Shown piece by piece: positions 22,091 through 31,251 of a stretch of 64,000 nt of DNA. The DNA is from Amaurobius ferox (taxonomy: Eukaryota > Arthropoda > Arachnida > Araneae > Amaurobiidae). The notes beneath the pieces are model-generated. The model saw only the letters and a program-made list of their open reading frames with translations, ran no database searches and was not told the DNA's origin. The position numbers and the translations under genes were made by a program. How positions within the stretch are numbered: position 1 is the first letter of the stretch; the number at the start of each line of letters is the position of its first letter. Location of the stretch: contig OX578136.1 in assembly GCA_951213105.1 (NCBI GenBank), positions 154,883,178 to 154,947,177 on the forward strand, written 5' to 3'.

Positions 22091-22147
22091 AATAAAAGGT
22101 AAATAATCCGAGTAAATAATGTGACTTTGAGCACAATAAATAATAAA
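22091..22147 (+). promoter_or_regulatory. Candidate polyadenylation signals for the proximal terminal exon
   Basis: AATAAA occurs at 22091-22096, 22135-22140 and 22142-22147, just after the stop at 22068. In AT-rich DNA this hexamer is common, so support is positional. Confidence 0.4.
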
Positions 22148-22599
22148 CTGGATCACAACGTAAATTGCAGTGCAAAGAGACATTAATAAGCATACATACG
22201 TTTGGAAAATAATTGGATTTCGTTCTTCAGTGCAACAAGCCTGGACACCTAAATGAACGCAAACTAAGCCGGTTAAATAGAAAATGATTAAATGTCAGTA
22301 CCCAATATAGTAGCGCCCCCTACTGGGACGAAATGAAAGTAAAACGAGAAAAAAAGGTAGAAAATCAAGAAAATATGAATTTGAGAATCAAATAAGAAAA
22401 GATAAATAAAATGCAAAGTATATGAACTCAATGTGCAAAAAAAGATTGAAACAAGAAACCAAATATTAAAAATGTCGACACCATACATGGGAGAAACAAG
22501 TTATCATTAACAAATCGTTAACCAGGTTACTAGAATACTTTATTGATCGTCACACTAGGTGGCACTACTGTATTGGGTTCTGTCGTTGAACTGTTTTCA

Positions 22600-22735
22600 A
22601 TTTCACCAGCATAGTCTGCGCTCATTTGGGCGTTCCGGTCCAGTCGGGTTACATTGAAGAAGGAAATCCAATGATTTACGAAACATACGCATGCTTACTT
22701 ACCTTTATTTGTGTAAAGATTTACGTTATGATCTA
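22600..22735 (+). repeat. Dispersed repeat fragment shared with 1329-1465
   Basis: Collinear with 1329-1465 in the same orientation (TTTGGGCGTTC, TTGAAGAAGGAAA, CTTTATTTGTG). Element ends are not visible. Confidence 0.6.
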
Positions 22736-23017
22736 ATTTATTATTAGCTAAATAATCAACTAAAGCTCATACGATGAATCAATATATGTATATTTTAGTA
22801 ATGTATCGATACTATATTAATATCACTTCTCATTATATCGATAATGTATCATATCGACGTTATCAAAATTGTGACACAAGAGAAACTTTTCGAAAGAAAT
22901 TTTCATGCGTTCTACAATTTTCAAGTTGAAATATATAAATATTAAATTCTAAATTAATTTATATACTTTTCATTTTAACAAACTACTCATAATCATTATA
23001 CTTGTGAATTGTGTTAT

Positions 23018-23970
23018 TACTTTCCTTATATACATAATGTATAAGGAAAGTATTGTGACGGGGTCGAAAATTCGAATTCGAGTTTTCGACGGGAGAGCAC
23101 TTTCAAGCATCCCTGATCACGAATCAAACATTTTTGAAGTGATGTCTGTGTGTGTGTGTGTGTGAAAGTATGTGTGTGCGTGTGTCAATGAGTCTGTGGA
23201 GACGATAACTGGCGAACGAATGGACCGATTCGAACAAAATTTGGTACAAAAATCGCATTCCGTAAACACTGGAAGCTTATTGTTTCTATACGCAATCGAA
23301 TGCTCAGAACCCCCCTAAATTTTCGAATGAAATTTTGAAAAAATCGTCAAAAAAACAGAACCGCTAATAAAATTACACAAATAGACATTTCTTATGTAAT
23401 TTTTTATTAGAAAGCGATTGACATAAATTTTAAAACGCTAACATGAACCGTTCTCGAGATATTGCACATTTAAAAAATTTCAAAAAGTCATATAAAATAA
23501 AAAAATATATATTTCCTATTGAGAAACATGTTCACTTTTCATATGTAATACCATGCGATAAATTGGGTGACATCATTCTCGTGAATCTAGCTCGTTCCAT
23601 TCATGAAAAAAGATACTTTGAGTAATACTTTTGTATTTGAACGCCAATAGTCATTTATCTGCTATAAGAATAGCTTATTTCTTCGTCCATAACGCTTGGC
23701 GAGTTTTTAGCGACGAATTTAGCGGAACGTCGCCAACTTCGCGAATTTTTTATATGTTGCCAAATTAACGAAAATCTCGCCAAATGAATAAAAATGACGC
23801 TAAATTAATGAAAATGACGACAAATTGAAGAAAATTCAATATCATGGAAAGCATTTTGTAAAGTAAATATAAGTATCTACTATAAGAATAACATTTTTTT
23901 AACTGCAAAAGTAGTAAATTCATTGCATTATATAAGGAAAGTCATGTGCTGCCCACATCAGATTTTTTTT
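23018..23970 (-). mobile_element. Hairpin-ended repeat family 1, copy D
   Basis: Full-length minus-orientation copy: hairpin at 23018-23050, TG microsatellite about 23144-23183, conserved core, CGCCAA cluster, and the TCTGATGTGGGCAGCACATG end at about 23945-23963. Its left terminus abuts a fragment of family 2 at 23971. Confidence 0.8.
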
Positions 23971-24055
23971 TACTGTAGTTATCGTGCGAACGGACAGATA
24001 GACAGAATGAACAAAGTCATAAGGACTTTTCAACTATGTTGTAAAGTGTTAAAAA
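23971..24055 (-). mobile_element. Hairpin-ended repeat family 2, terminal fragment
   Basis: About 80 bp matching the hairpin end of family 2: CTGTAGTTATCGTGCGAACG, a GACAGATAGACAG tract, then ACTTTTCAACTATGTTGTAA and AGTGTTA. The rest of the element is absent on either side of copy D. Confidence 0.7.
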
Positions 24056-24164
24056 CTAAATAATTATGTGGAACTGTCAAACATGCAGAGAGAACGGGAA
24101 ACCCCATGTTTATTAAAGGTACGATTGAAATTTCTATGGCACCGATGGTAAATTGTTCTTATAA

Positions 24165-24500
24165 CGTTCAAACTGATAATAATCCGAAATATATAGTAAA
24201 AATCATTCAGAAATGGTTGCTCCACAAGATGCTTTAGCTAATTCATTTACATCCATAATCTTCCTATTTAAATCCTATAGAACATCTATGGGAAAAAATA
24301 GATTGTTAAACTTTAAAAATAAGACACACGAAGTAAAAAAAAACAGCTGCTCTACTGAATGTTTGGAATATAATTACTTCAGAAACAACAAAAGAGTTGT
24401 TGAAATTATGCCAGAACGCTTAAGAGGTCATCAGAGTAAAAAGGAGGCCCGAAGGATCATTATACAGACACTTTTTTCTCTATTATTCCGAGATACATTT
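24165..24500 (+). pseudogene. Tc1-like transposase C-terminal relic
   Basis: In one frame from about 24171 it reads TDNNPKYIVKIIQKW, matching the DN[D/A]PKH...KW block of Tc1 transposases. After stops it reads SYLNPIEHLWEKIDC (about 24260-24304), matching the SPDLNPIEHLWE block with the final catalytic Glu retained but the SPD Asp replaced. A further segment around 24395-24455 resembles the ...MPERL...I..KGG end. Stops and frameshifts separate the blocks, so it is non-functional. No terminal repeats are recognised. Confidence 0.7.
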
Positions 24501-25299
24501 AAACAGCTGTAGGAAAAAAAATAATTTACTAATTTTAAGATTGTTTGTAATTAAAGGTTAATTATTGTAATTATTTTGCTTTAAACAGTATAAGATGCCG
24601 CTATACACTTTTAAATTTAAGATTTATTAGTTTTATATATGAGATTTATTTTGTCGAAACATAGCGTAATTTATTGCATGTAGTTAAAGCGCACGGATGC
24701 TTTTTCTTTTACTCACTGTAACTCCTATTTGTTAAAATTTCTAAAATCACAAACTATAATTTAGAGTAATTTATAATAGCTGCATTTAATAGAGCTGTTT
24801 TGAACTTATATTTCGGGACGCATTTACTTTTAGAACTTCAACATAAATTCAGCATTTACAGCGTACAAGCTCAAAAATAATTTTTATCAAAAATATTAAT
24901 ATGTCGAATTGTTTTCATTAATTAGAACAAAATAATCATTTATCGTTTTCTAAAATTAAAAATAAAATTATCTGAAAGGAAATACCCCAAATAAAAGAAA
25001 ACTTTGGTTACGTATTGAAAACTATTATTTTGACACGCTGTAAAAGTATTGTATATAATAGTATCGATATAATCGATGCAATGTATGGTCATGTATCGAT
25101 ACAGTTGCAACAATATACTCAACACTACTTCAGTGATTGAGGATTAGCAGCACGGGAGCCACTTGAACCAAAACATATTTGTCCGCAAAATTAAACAAAT
25201 AAAACAAATATTCCTGTTGTCGATATAATATCTCCGTCTGTAAACGTAAGAGTGTTCAACTGATCATGCAGCACCACCTGTGGATCATGGACTCGTGGT

Positions 25300-25725
25300 C
25301 ATCGTTAGCACGGTGCAGGCGATACTATGATCAGTAAACAAAAATATCCTTAAAGCGAAGATTTTAGAATTTTTATGTATTTATATTAAGTAATAAAAAG
25401 TATTTAACTTCTTCAACGACCCTTTAATGATAGGGACGTTTATAGCTTCGCCTGCCGTTAATAAAATTCTAAGCGCTAAAGAATGCAGTGAAGCGCCTAT
25501 AAGAGGGCTTTTCATAAGAGCGTGTAAGGCAGTTATAGAACAGGGGTCGCTTCACTGTTTCTTAGCGCTTAGAATTTTATTAGCAGTGGACTGGGCGAAA
25601 AGTGCCCCCCTACCGTTAAATACTCCTTGAAGAAGTTGCATTATCTATCAGAAAAATTCCCAAATCCTTGCTTTAAGGAGTTTTGTGTTTACTGATCACC
25701 GTATTGTATGTACCGTGCTGATGAG
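25300..25725. mobile_element. Foldback element with nested inverted arms
   Basis: Outer arms: 25301-25372 (GCACGGT, TGATCAGTAAACAAA, TCCTTAAAGC) pair with 25655-25723 (GCTTTAAGGA, GTTTACTGATCA, ACCGTGC). Inner arms: ATAAAATTCTAAGCGCTAAA and GCAGTGAAGCG at 25457-25497 pair with CGCTTCACTG and TTAGCGCTTAGAATTTTAT at 25549-25582. Both sets share one centre near 25520. It has no transposase. A through-going open frame (25427-25630) has no domain and is dismissed. Confidence 0.7.
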
Positions 25726-26250
25726 TGGCAATTAACATGACACCATGGTTGCCAGGTGACCTTGATGTTATTTTGTTGTGCTGGGGAGTCGTATAGAAAT
25801 TAACTAGGACGCAAATTCTCCGCGGTTTGCATTCTTGACCCTCTACACATTGGCCATTAATTAGAAATCAAATTTCATCAAAATAGGCTATTCTAAAGTG
25901 CTGAACAATTTGAGACTGACTGATCAAACATTTTGAGTTTGAAGTTTTTCAAGAAGGGAGCTACACTTGATTCGCTCCAGTAATATTCACCGGGAAAGGT
26001 GCATGGGGGCGGAGATTTTAGGAATGCCAGCGTTAATGGGAAGGAATATTATATAATTTTATGTCACATGACGGGCTTAAAATTTAATTTTGTTTCTACA
26101 AATATTACTTCAATATGTTTAACTTCATACATAAAACTGTTTTATTTATTTATATCTTTTGCTCCGCATTTCGATGCCCTTTATTACTCCAATTAAAGAT
26201 CTTTTTCCATAGTTCATTTCGAGGCGGACATACTCGAGGGGGGTGGGGAA

Positions 26251-27021
26251 TCTGATGTGAGCAGCACATGACTTTCCCTGCAGACTCAAATTTATTTTCT
26301 TTTTATTTCTTTAATAATTCATCAAATTGAGTTCAATTGTACAAAGTAACACCGAATTTGTATTTTTAATTTAATTTTTATTTATATTTGATAACTGAAT
26401 ACTTTTTCAAAAGCGGCGTAACAGAAATGCGAAAAAACTTAAATATCTCGAGAACGGTTATTCCAAGAGTAATGGAGTTGATCTTATTCCTTTCCTCGTT
26501 AAAATTACGTTAGAAAACAAGCATTTAATTCATACATTTGAGCATACGTAGTTTTTTTTTTTTAGATATTGGCGATTTTTGCGGGCCATTTCGTAAAAAA
26601 AGGCAGGTTTTTCCTTTCCGAATCGTATCGAAATCTAATCAGCACCAGGGTAACCCACAAGTGACTTACCAAACAAATTTTGTAAAATTTGGTCAGCTAG
26701 TTTTTAGCTAGAGTGGATGCGAGTCATTTCACAAGAAAAAAAACGGGTATTTTATCCCAAATCGTATCAAAAACTAATCACCACCAGAGTCACACACAAG
26801 TAACTTACCTACCAAATAAAATTTGGTCCACTACTTTTTGAGTTAGAGTGGATATATATACATTGCAAAGACAGACAGACACACACACAGACGTCACGGT
26901 AAAATAGTTTTTCGTATTCTAGAGGTCCCAAAACGTGTAGATCTGCCATAAACCCGAGTTGCGATTTTCGACACAATTCCAATATTTTCCATATACATTA
27001 CCATGCATTGCAGAGAAAGTA
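26251..27021 (+). mobile_element. Diverged relative of hairpin family 1 (copy H)
   Basis: Starts TCTGATGTGAGCAGCACATG followed by ACTTTCC, as in family 1, and ends near GAGAAAGTA after a weak hairpin over CATATACATTACCATGCATTG. The interior differs: it shares only the ATCTCGAGAACGGTT motif and an ACAGACAGACACACACACAC microsatellite (about 26871-26891). It also carries an internal tandem duplication of about 130 bp (about 26560-26700 and 26715-26850, both with CGTATC, AAATCTAATCA/AAACTAATCA, CACAAGT, AAATTTGGTC). This looks like a sister family sharing ends. Confidence 0.6.
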
Positions 27022-27752
27022 AAATAAAAGTTTGCTCTAGTCTTTATGCATTACTACAAAAAAATTTAATAAAAGTTTGTTAGAAAAATTTGTTTTTATA
27101 ATAGATAGATTGATTGATAGTTCTTGAAAATGTGTCTTGCGATGCAGGATTTTAGATAAACTACGGCACATTCTTTAACAATTTTTTAAATATATTTGTT
27201 AAGAGTTTTAACCTCCACCTAAAATTATATTAAAGTTTACACTGAACGTAAATTTTAAGGTAGTTTTGCGATTAAATGCCAAAAATATTAAATAATGTTG
27301 TAAACTTTAAAAAAAAAAAAAAATTGGTTAACAGATACTTATTTAAATTTAGGTGAAGTGTGCATATAATCGCATAATACAATAGCACGCAAAGTGTTAA
27401 GATTCTAGATTTATTAGTTTTGACCTACAATGTGCAAAGATTGAAAACATTAGCTTTGTGAAAAATCATCTTAAAGTCAAGGAGGCTTGCATGGTTTGCG
27501 CTTATTTTGCTTCAGTATATTTATTATAAAATTCGTTTTAATTGCAATATTTTTGTAATTCTTTTTTTAAAAGATTCTTAACAATTCATTCAATAAATAT
27601 AGAAAATTGAAACGTTGTTTTGAGTTCTAAGTGTCACTTTCGCCCATAAAAAGTCTAAAAAACACATATTCAAGCAGGATACTTTTTGGTTACTACATTT
27701 TGTCATTTTATAATTACCGAGTTTAGTAATGTGTCTCTCTTCTTCTCTGTAG

Positions 27753-27841
27753 ATCACAGCTTTCCGTCCCGAATGGTGGACATATTTCCTTTGAAGCGAG
27801 ATATCCAGAAATTCAGACGGCGCAAAATACTACAAGGCTGA
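27753..27841 (+). CDS. Candidate distal alternative terminal exon of the Beat-like gene (soluble tail)
   Basis: A strong pyrimidine tract and acceptor (CTCTTCTTCTCTGTAG, ending 27752) precede an open stretch. Joined to the phase-1 donor at 20081 it reads DHSFPSRMVDIFPLKRD, then IQKFRRRKILQG, then TGA at 27839-27841. It lacks a hydrophobic segment and is rich in Arg and Lys, so the product would be secreted rather than anchored. Two AATAAA signals follow. Splicing to this exon is inference: phase and composition fit, but it lies 7.7 kb from the last certain exon and could belong to another transcript. Confidence 0.45.
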
Positions 27842-27936
27842 ACAATAATAACGGCCTTGGGTTACAACTTTTAAGAACTATCAGATGCCTATGTGTCCTT
27901 CTTCAAAATGTATTAAATGTAAATAGATTGTATGTA

Positions 27937-27962
27937 AATAAAATGTATTCCATGTAAATAAA
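27937..27962 (+). promoter_or_regulatory. Two polyadenylation signals after the distal terminal exon
   Basis: AATAAA at 27937-27942 and 27957-27962, within 125 bp of the stop codon, in two copies of a short repeat (ATGTAAATAAAA). Confidence 0.45.
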
Positions 27963-28555
27963 AATTTGAAAATCGAGAAAATCTACTTCGGAAATGAAAT
28001 TGAATTAAAATATTTTCTTCGATGTTATTTCCTACAAACACTTATTTTTTCCCCATCACAAGTACATAAAAATCAATTTAGCCCAAAGCAATTTTACTTT
28101 ATTGAAAATGCATTTCATTCCAATATTTTTGCGATAAAATAACTGAATATAAAAAAAGATAACATCTGACCTATGAGGGTTCAATCCTACGAGATGCCGC
28201 CTTCATAAACCAATAAGGAATAACCAATTAGGAAGTTTAGAATCTCAGGTAGTTCATCCTAGAAGATATAATTGCACTTAAAATGCATAATGCTTATCTG
28301 AAAACTTTATCTTCAATCTACAAAAAATTCCTAATCACACGATTAATCACCATGATGGTAAATAGCAGAGTAGCTCTGCCATCGAGAAACTCAACTCGTA
28401 AAATCCAGTTATTACTATTTAAATTTAATTAACAATGGTATTTTACTTCAATATTGAGTCATTAATGAGACTAATAATGGTCGACAAAATAACTTATTAT
28501 TATTACTATTATTATTTTTACTTGATTAGCATAAATTATTTATATAACATAACAC
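27963..28555. other. Intergenic DNA, nothing recognised
   Basis: AT-rich, stops in all frames; a TTA-rich simple tract lies at 28494-28520. Confidence 0.5.
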
Positions 28556-28785
28556 TAGCCGATGTGGTGGCCGAGCGGTCAAAGAGGCAGGCGTTTCCTC
28601 GTGACGGCTCGGCTGCCAGATTGCGGGTTCGAGTCCCGCCTGCGGGCATGGATGTTGTAATGTCTTATTTGGGGCAGAAGTCAGACTTCTACCTTCGGGT
28701 GCCCCGGGTCATTAGACTAAACAGAAGCAGTGCACACATTCTTCCTTAAAAATGTAATGTTAGGGACACGACAACAACAACAACA
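28556..28785 (+). mobile_element. tRNA-Ser-like SINE (second SINE family)
   Basis: The head looks like a class II (long variable arm) tRNA: A box TGGCCGAGCGGTCAAAGAGG (about 28566-28585), variable region, and B box GGGTTCGAGTCCC (about 28624-28636). It lacks a matching 3' acceptor stem and continues into a 140-bp unrelated body with an (ACA)n tail at about 28770-28785. It is therefore a SINE rather than a tRNA gene. The body differs from the 285-bp family; the CAA-type tail is shared. A possible short duplication of AACATAAC flanks it. Confidence 0.8.
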
Positions 28786-28851
28786 TAACGTTAAGATTTG
28801 TAGTTTATGTCCTCATAATACCATACTTCAATATATCCATATTATCCATAA

Positions 28852-30250
28852 TACACTCTAAGACAAAAAAAAATCGACGCATCGCATCCCTCAAAATAAT
28901 CCGATAGTAAAGAAACTGTACATGCACACACCTGTCGACCGAATATGCAAATGATCAAAAATTTGCAGCCAATGAATGAATAGCCGGAACTACAGCGCAT
29001 TGAAACAGAGCACCATGGTGGTGTATATAAGGAGGGAACCTCGCTTTCAGGAACAAAACGTGCAGTGAATTTGGATTGCGTTTACGTTCCTTGCTTGTAA
29101 CAATGCCTCGCCGGCGAATTCGCGGCCACTATGAGCATACGAAGGAATTTGAAAGAGGACGTGCGGTCGGACTGCATGAGGCTGGATGGGCAGACCATTT
29201 GCTCGGCATTTGGGTAGGAGCGATGCAGCAATTACATGATGTTGGTAGTAAGGGGTCCGGAATGGCAGATTTCAGCGGGCAGCGGACTGTCTAGAGCGAC
29301 GACAGAACGGGAAGATAGAGCGATTGTCAGAGCAGCTGTGATGGCACGAGATTTGTCGTTATCAACCATCCAACGTGTGACAAACACGAAAGTGACCATC
29401 CGGACCGTTAATAGAAGACTACGGGAGCGGAATCTATACTCGCGGCGCATATTACGCCGCCTACCACTGACTAGTATGCACCGTCAACTACGATTGCAGT
29501 GGTACCGAGCCCGATCAACGTGGAATTGTTCGGATTGGGAACGAATTGTCTTCGGTGATGAGTCTTGTTTCGAACCGAGCCCCGACAACCAACGCAGACG
29601 TATCTGGAGACAGCCCGGACATCGTCAGAATCCTGTTCTTGCTGTCACACGCCACACGACCCGACAACTGGGAGTTATGGTCTGGGGTGCCATTTCGTTT
29701 GATAGCCCTTTGATAGTCCTCCGTGGCACCATCATAGCACAGCGGTACGTTGTCGACATTCTACGACCCATTGTATTGCCATTCTTTTCGCGACACCCCG
29801 GGCTAACTTTTCAACAAGATAATGCCAGGCCACACACGGCACGTCTCTCCATTGATTGTCTGCGTGCTTACGACACACTTCCTTGGTCAGTCAGATCCCC
29901 CAGATATCTCGCTTATTTAGCAAATTTGGGCTGAGATAGGACGTCGCCTGCGACTATCTCAGAATGTAGACGAATTAGCTCATCAATTGGAGGCCATTTG
30001 GTACGACATCCCTCAGAATACCATCCGGCATCAATGCCACGTCGGGTAATATCTTGTAACAAGGCCAGAGGTGGACCAACGCCATATTGACGTGCTCACT
30101 TTGTGTAGATCTTTCAGTGCAATAAATCATCCAATTGTTCTGAAATTTTAATCATTTCTTTTTCTGTACATCCACATTACACGTACCAAATTTTGTCTCA
30201 TTGGGGTAATTCTTTCTTGGTGCGTCGATTTTTTTATGTCTTAGAGTGTA
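28852..30250 (+). mobile_element. Tc1-like DNA transposon, near complete, with TA duplications
   Basis: Termini CACTCTAAGACA (28854) and TGTCTTAGAGTG (ending 30248) are inverted repeats of about 30 bp that continue into a poly-A/T run and ATCGACGCA; TA flanks both ends (28852-28853, 30249-30250). Length is 1395 bp between the TA sites. It contains a damaged transposase gene. Both ends look intact and could in principle be recognised by a transposase supplied in trans. Confidence 0.92.
29103..30050 (+). pseudogene. Tc1-like transposase, broken
   Basis: The first frame starts MPRRRIRGHYEHTKEFERGR, the N-terminal helix-turn-helix region. The frame shifts at about 29236-29250. The second frame gives the second DNA-binding part, then WERIVFGDESC (first catalytic Asp), VMVWGAISFDS, and FQQDNARPHTA (second catalytic Asp). 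Where the family has SPDLSPIE, this copy reads SPRYLAYLA and the frame breaks near 29925, so the last acidic residue is lost. A third frame continues IGRRLRLSQNVDELAHQLE. At least two frame breaks plus loss of the final catalytic residue make it inactive. Confidence 0.88.
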
Positions 30251-30737
30251 TAACAATGATTGCATATAGATATATATGTTACCGCTAAAGCTCGAAAGCC
30301 GTTAATGTGCACATTACCTAGCTAATCTGCATATTAACTAATTTGCTCCGTTAACGTGCGGAATCAAGAGTTTTCCGCATTTTACCTAGGTAATGTGCAT
30401 ATTAAAAGCTTCCGTATCGTTAAAGTTCAAAAGTTTGTTTCTTTCATTTCCTTTTCCTACTCCTTCCCCCTCCACTTTTAGTTTGGTTTCGCCAGCGTCT
30501 TGTCGTCGCCGGTTGTTTTTATTTCTCATAATTTGCGTCGGCTGCCAGTGCGTAGCATAACTAATTCCGTTTTCAAATTCGTTTCTGCCTGTTAGCGATT
30601 GAATTTGTGTCATGATTTTTTTTAAAGTAGATAAATTTAGCTCCTAGTATGCAAGCAAGCACCGAATTGGTGAGTAAAATGAAGAAAGATTCTTTACAAA
30701 CCTCTTTAGCGAAGATTCAAAATATAATAGTGTTTTA

Positions 30738-30920
30738 ATGACAAAACGAAAGTATGATTCCATAATTGAAGATGTAAAGCGAATAAAAGTTTCCAAGAAG
30801 AAAGAATCATCTCGAGATTATCGAATAATTCAAAGGTATGATGATGTGTTGACTGTACAAGGCTGTGAAAAACTCATTGAGCCGTTGTCAGATGCGCGAG
30901 AAAGTGGAAAATGTTTGTGA
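30738..30920 (+). CDS. Short ORF resembling the N-terminus of KRBA2/Ginger-type integrase proteins
   Basis: About 60 codons: MTKRKYDSIIEDVKRIKVSK, then a basic linker, then RDYRIIQRYDDVLTVQGCEK, then LIEPLSDARESG. A leading helix followed by ..Y.I...YD.L.V.G.EKLI.P is how the integrase-like proteins annotated as KRAB-A domain-containing 2 begin; these derive from Ginger DNA transposons. The zinc-binding HH-CC module and the DDE core that should follow are absent: the frame stops at 30918-30920, 14 bp before a SINE insertion. The assignment rests on remembered family similarity. It may be a fragment of the element's lost transposase. Confidence 0.35.
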   Translation: MTKRKYDSIIEDVKRIKVSKKKESSRDYRIIQRYDDVLTVQGCEKLIEPLSDARESGKCL

Positions 30921-30934
30921 TTGATGAAAAAGTG

Positions 30935-31219
30935 TTGTTGTTGAAACCCAGACCGTCCGACCTACCAGAAAGGTGTAAGGTAACTGTTTGGACGGTCGGG
31001 AAGTGCCACCCAATTCAGACCGGAACCCAGTGGGGGAGGCATCCACAGGGACCGTACCCTCCTTCCCCTACCACCAACCTCTCGGAAGGACTTTCGGACC
31101 CACATGTTTAACGTGATCGTACTCCGCATGAACACGGCGGCAGTTTTGGCAGTGGCTGGAATCGAACCCGGGCCTACCGAGTGCAACTCCAGCGCGCTAA
31201 CCAATGGGCTACCGCGCCC
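30935..31219 (-). mobile_element. tRNA-derived SINE, complete copy (285 bp), reverse orientation
   Basis: Same 285-bp family as 20404-20688, with a TTGTTGTTG tail complement at the left and the tRNA head (CCGCGCCC end) at the right. It is flanked by TGATGAAAAAGTG at 30922-30934 and again at 31220-31232, a perfect 13-bp target duplication. It inserted into the inverted-ended element after that element was in place. Confidence 0.95.
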
Positions 31220-31251
31220 TGATGAAAAAGTGTGAAAAAGTTTGATGAAAA

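Larger units (their letters stand above)
22069..27752 (+). other. 3' region or long alternative last intron of the Beat-like gene
   Basis: If the distal terminal exon is used, this is intronic. It contains a dispersed repeat (22600-22735), hairpin family 1 copy D, a family 2 end fragment, a Tc1 relic, a foldback element and the diverged copy H. The pieces 22148-22599, 22736-23017, 24510-25299, 25726-26250 and 27022-27752 show no gene. Confidence 0.5.

Noticed and set aside
28556..28650. tRNA-Ser gene
   Set aside because: The A and B boxes are good, but there is no acceptor stem closure and the sequence continues as a SINE body with an (ACA)n tail.
28435..28749. 104-codon open frame
   Set aside because: Crosses the boundary between unique DNA and a SINE; no domain.
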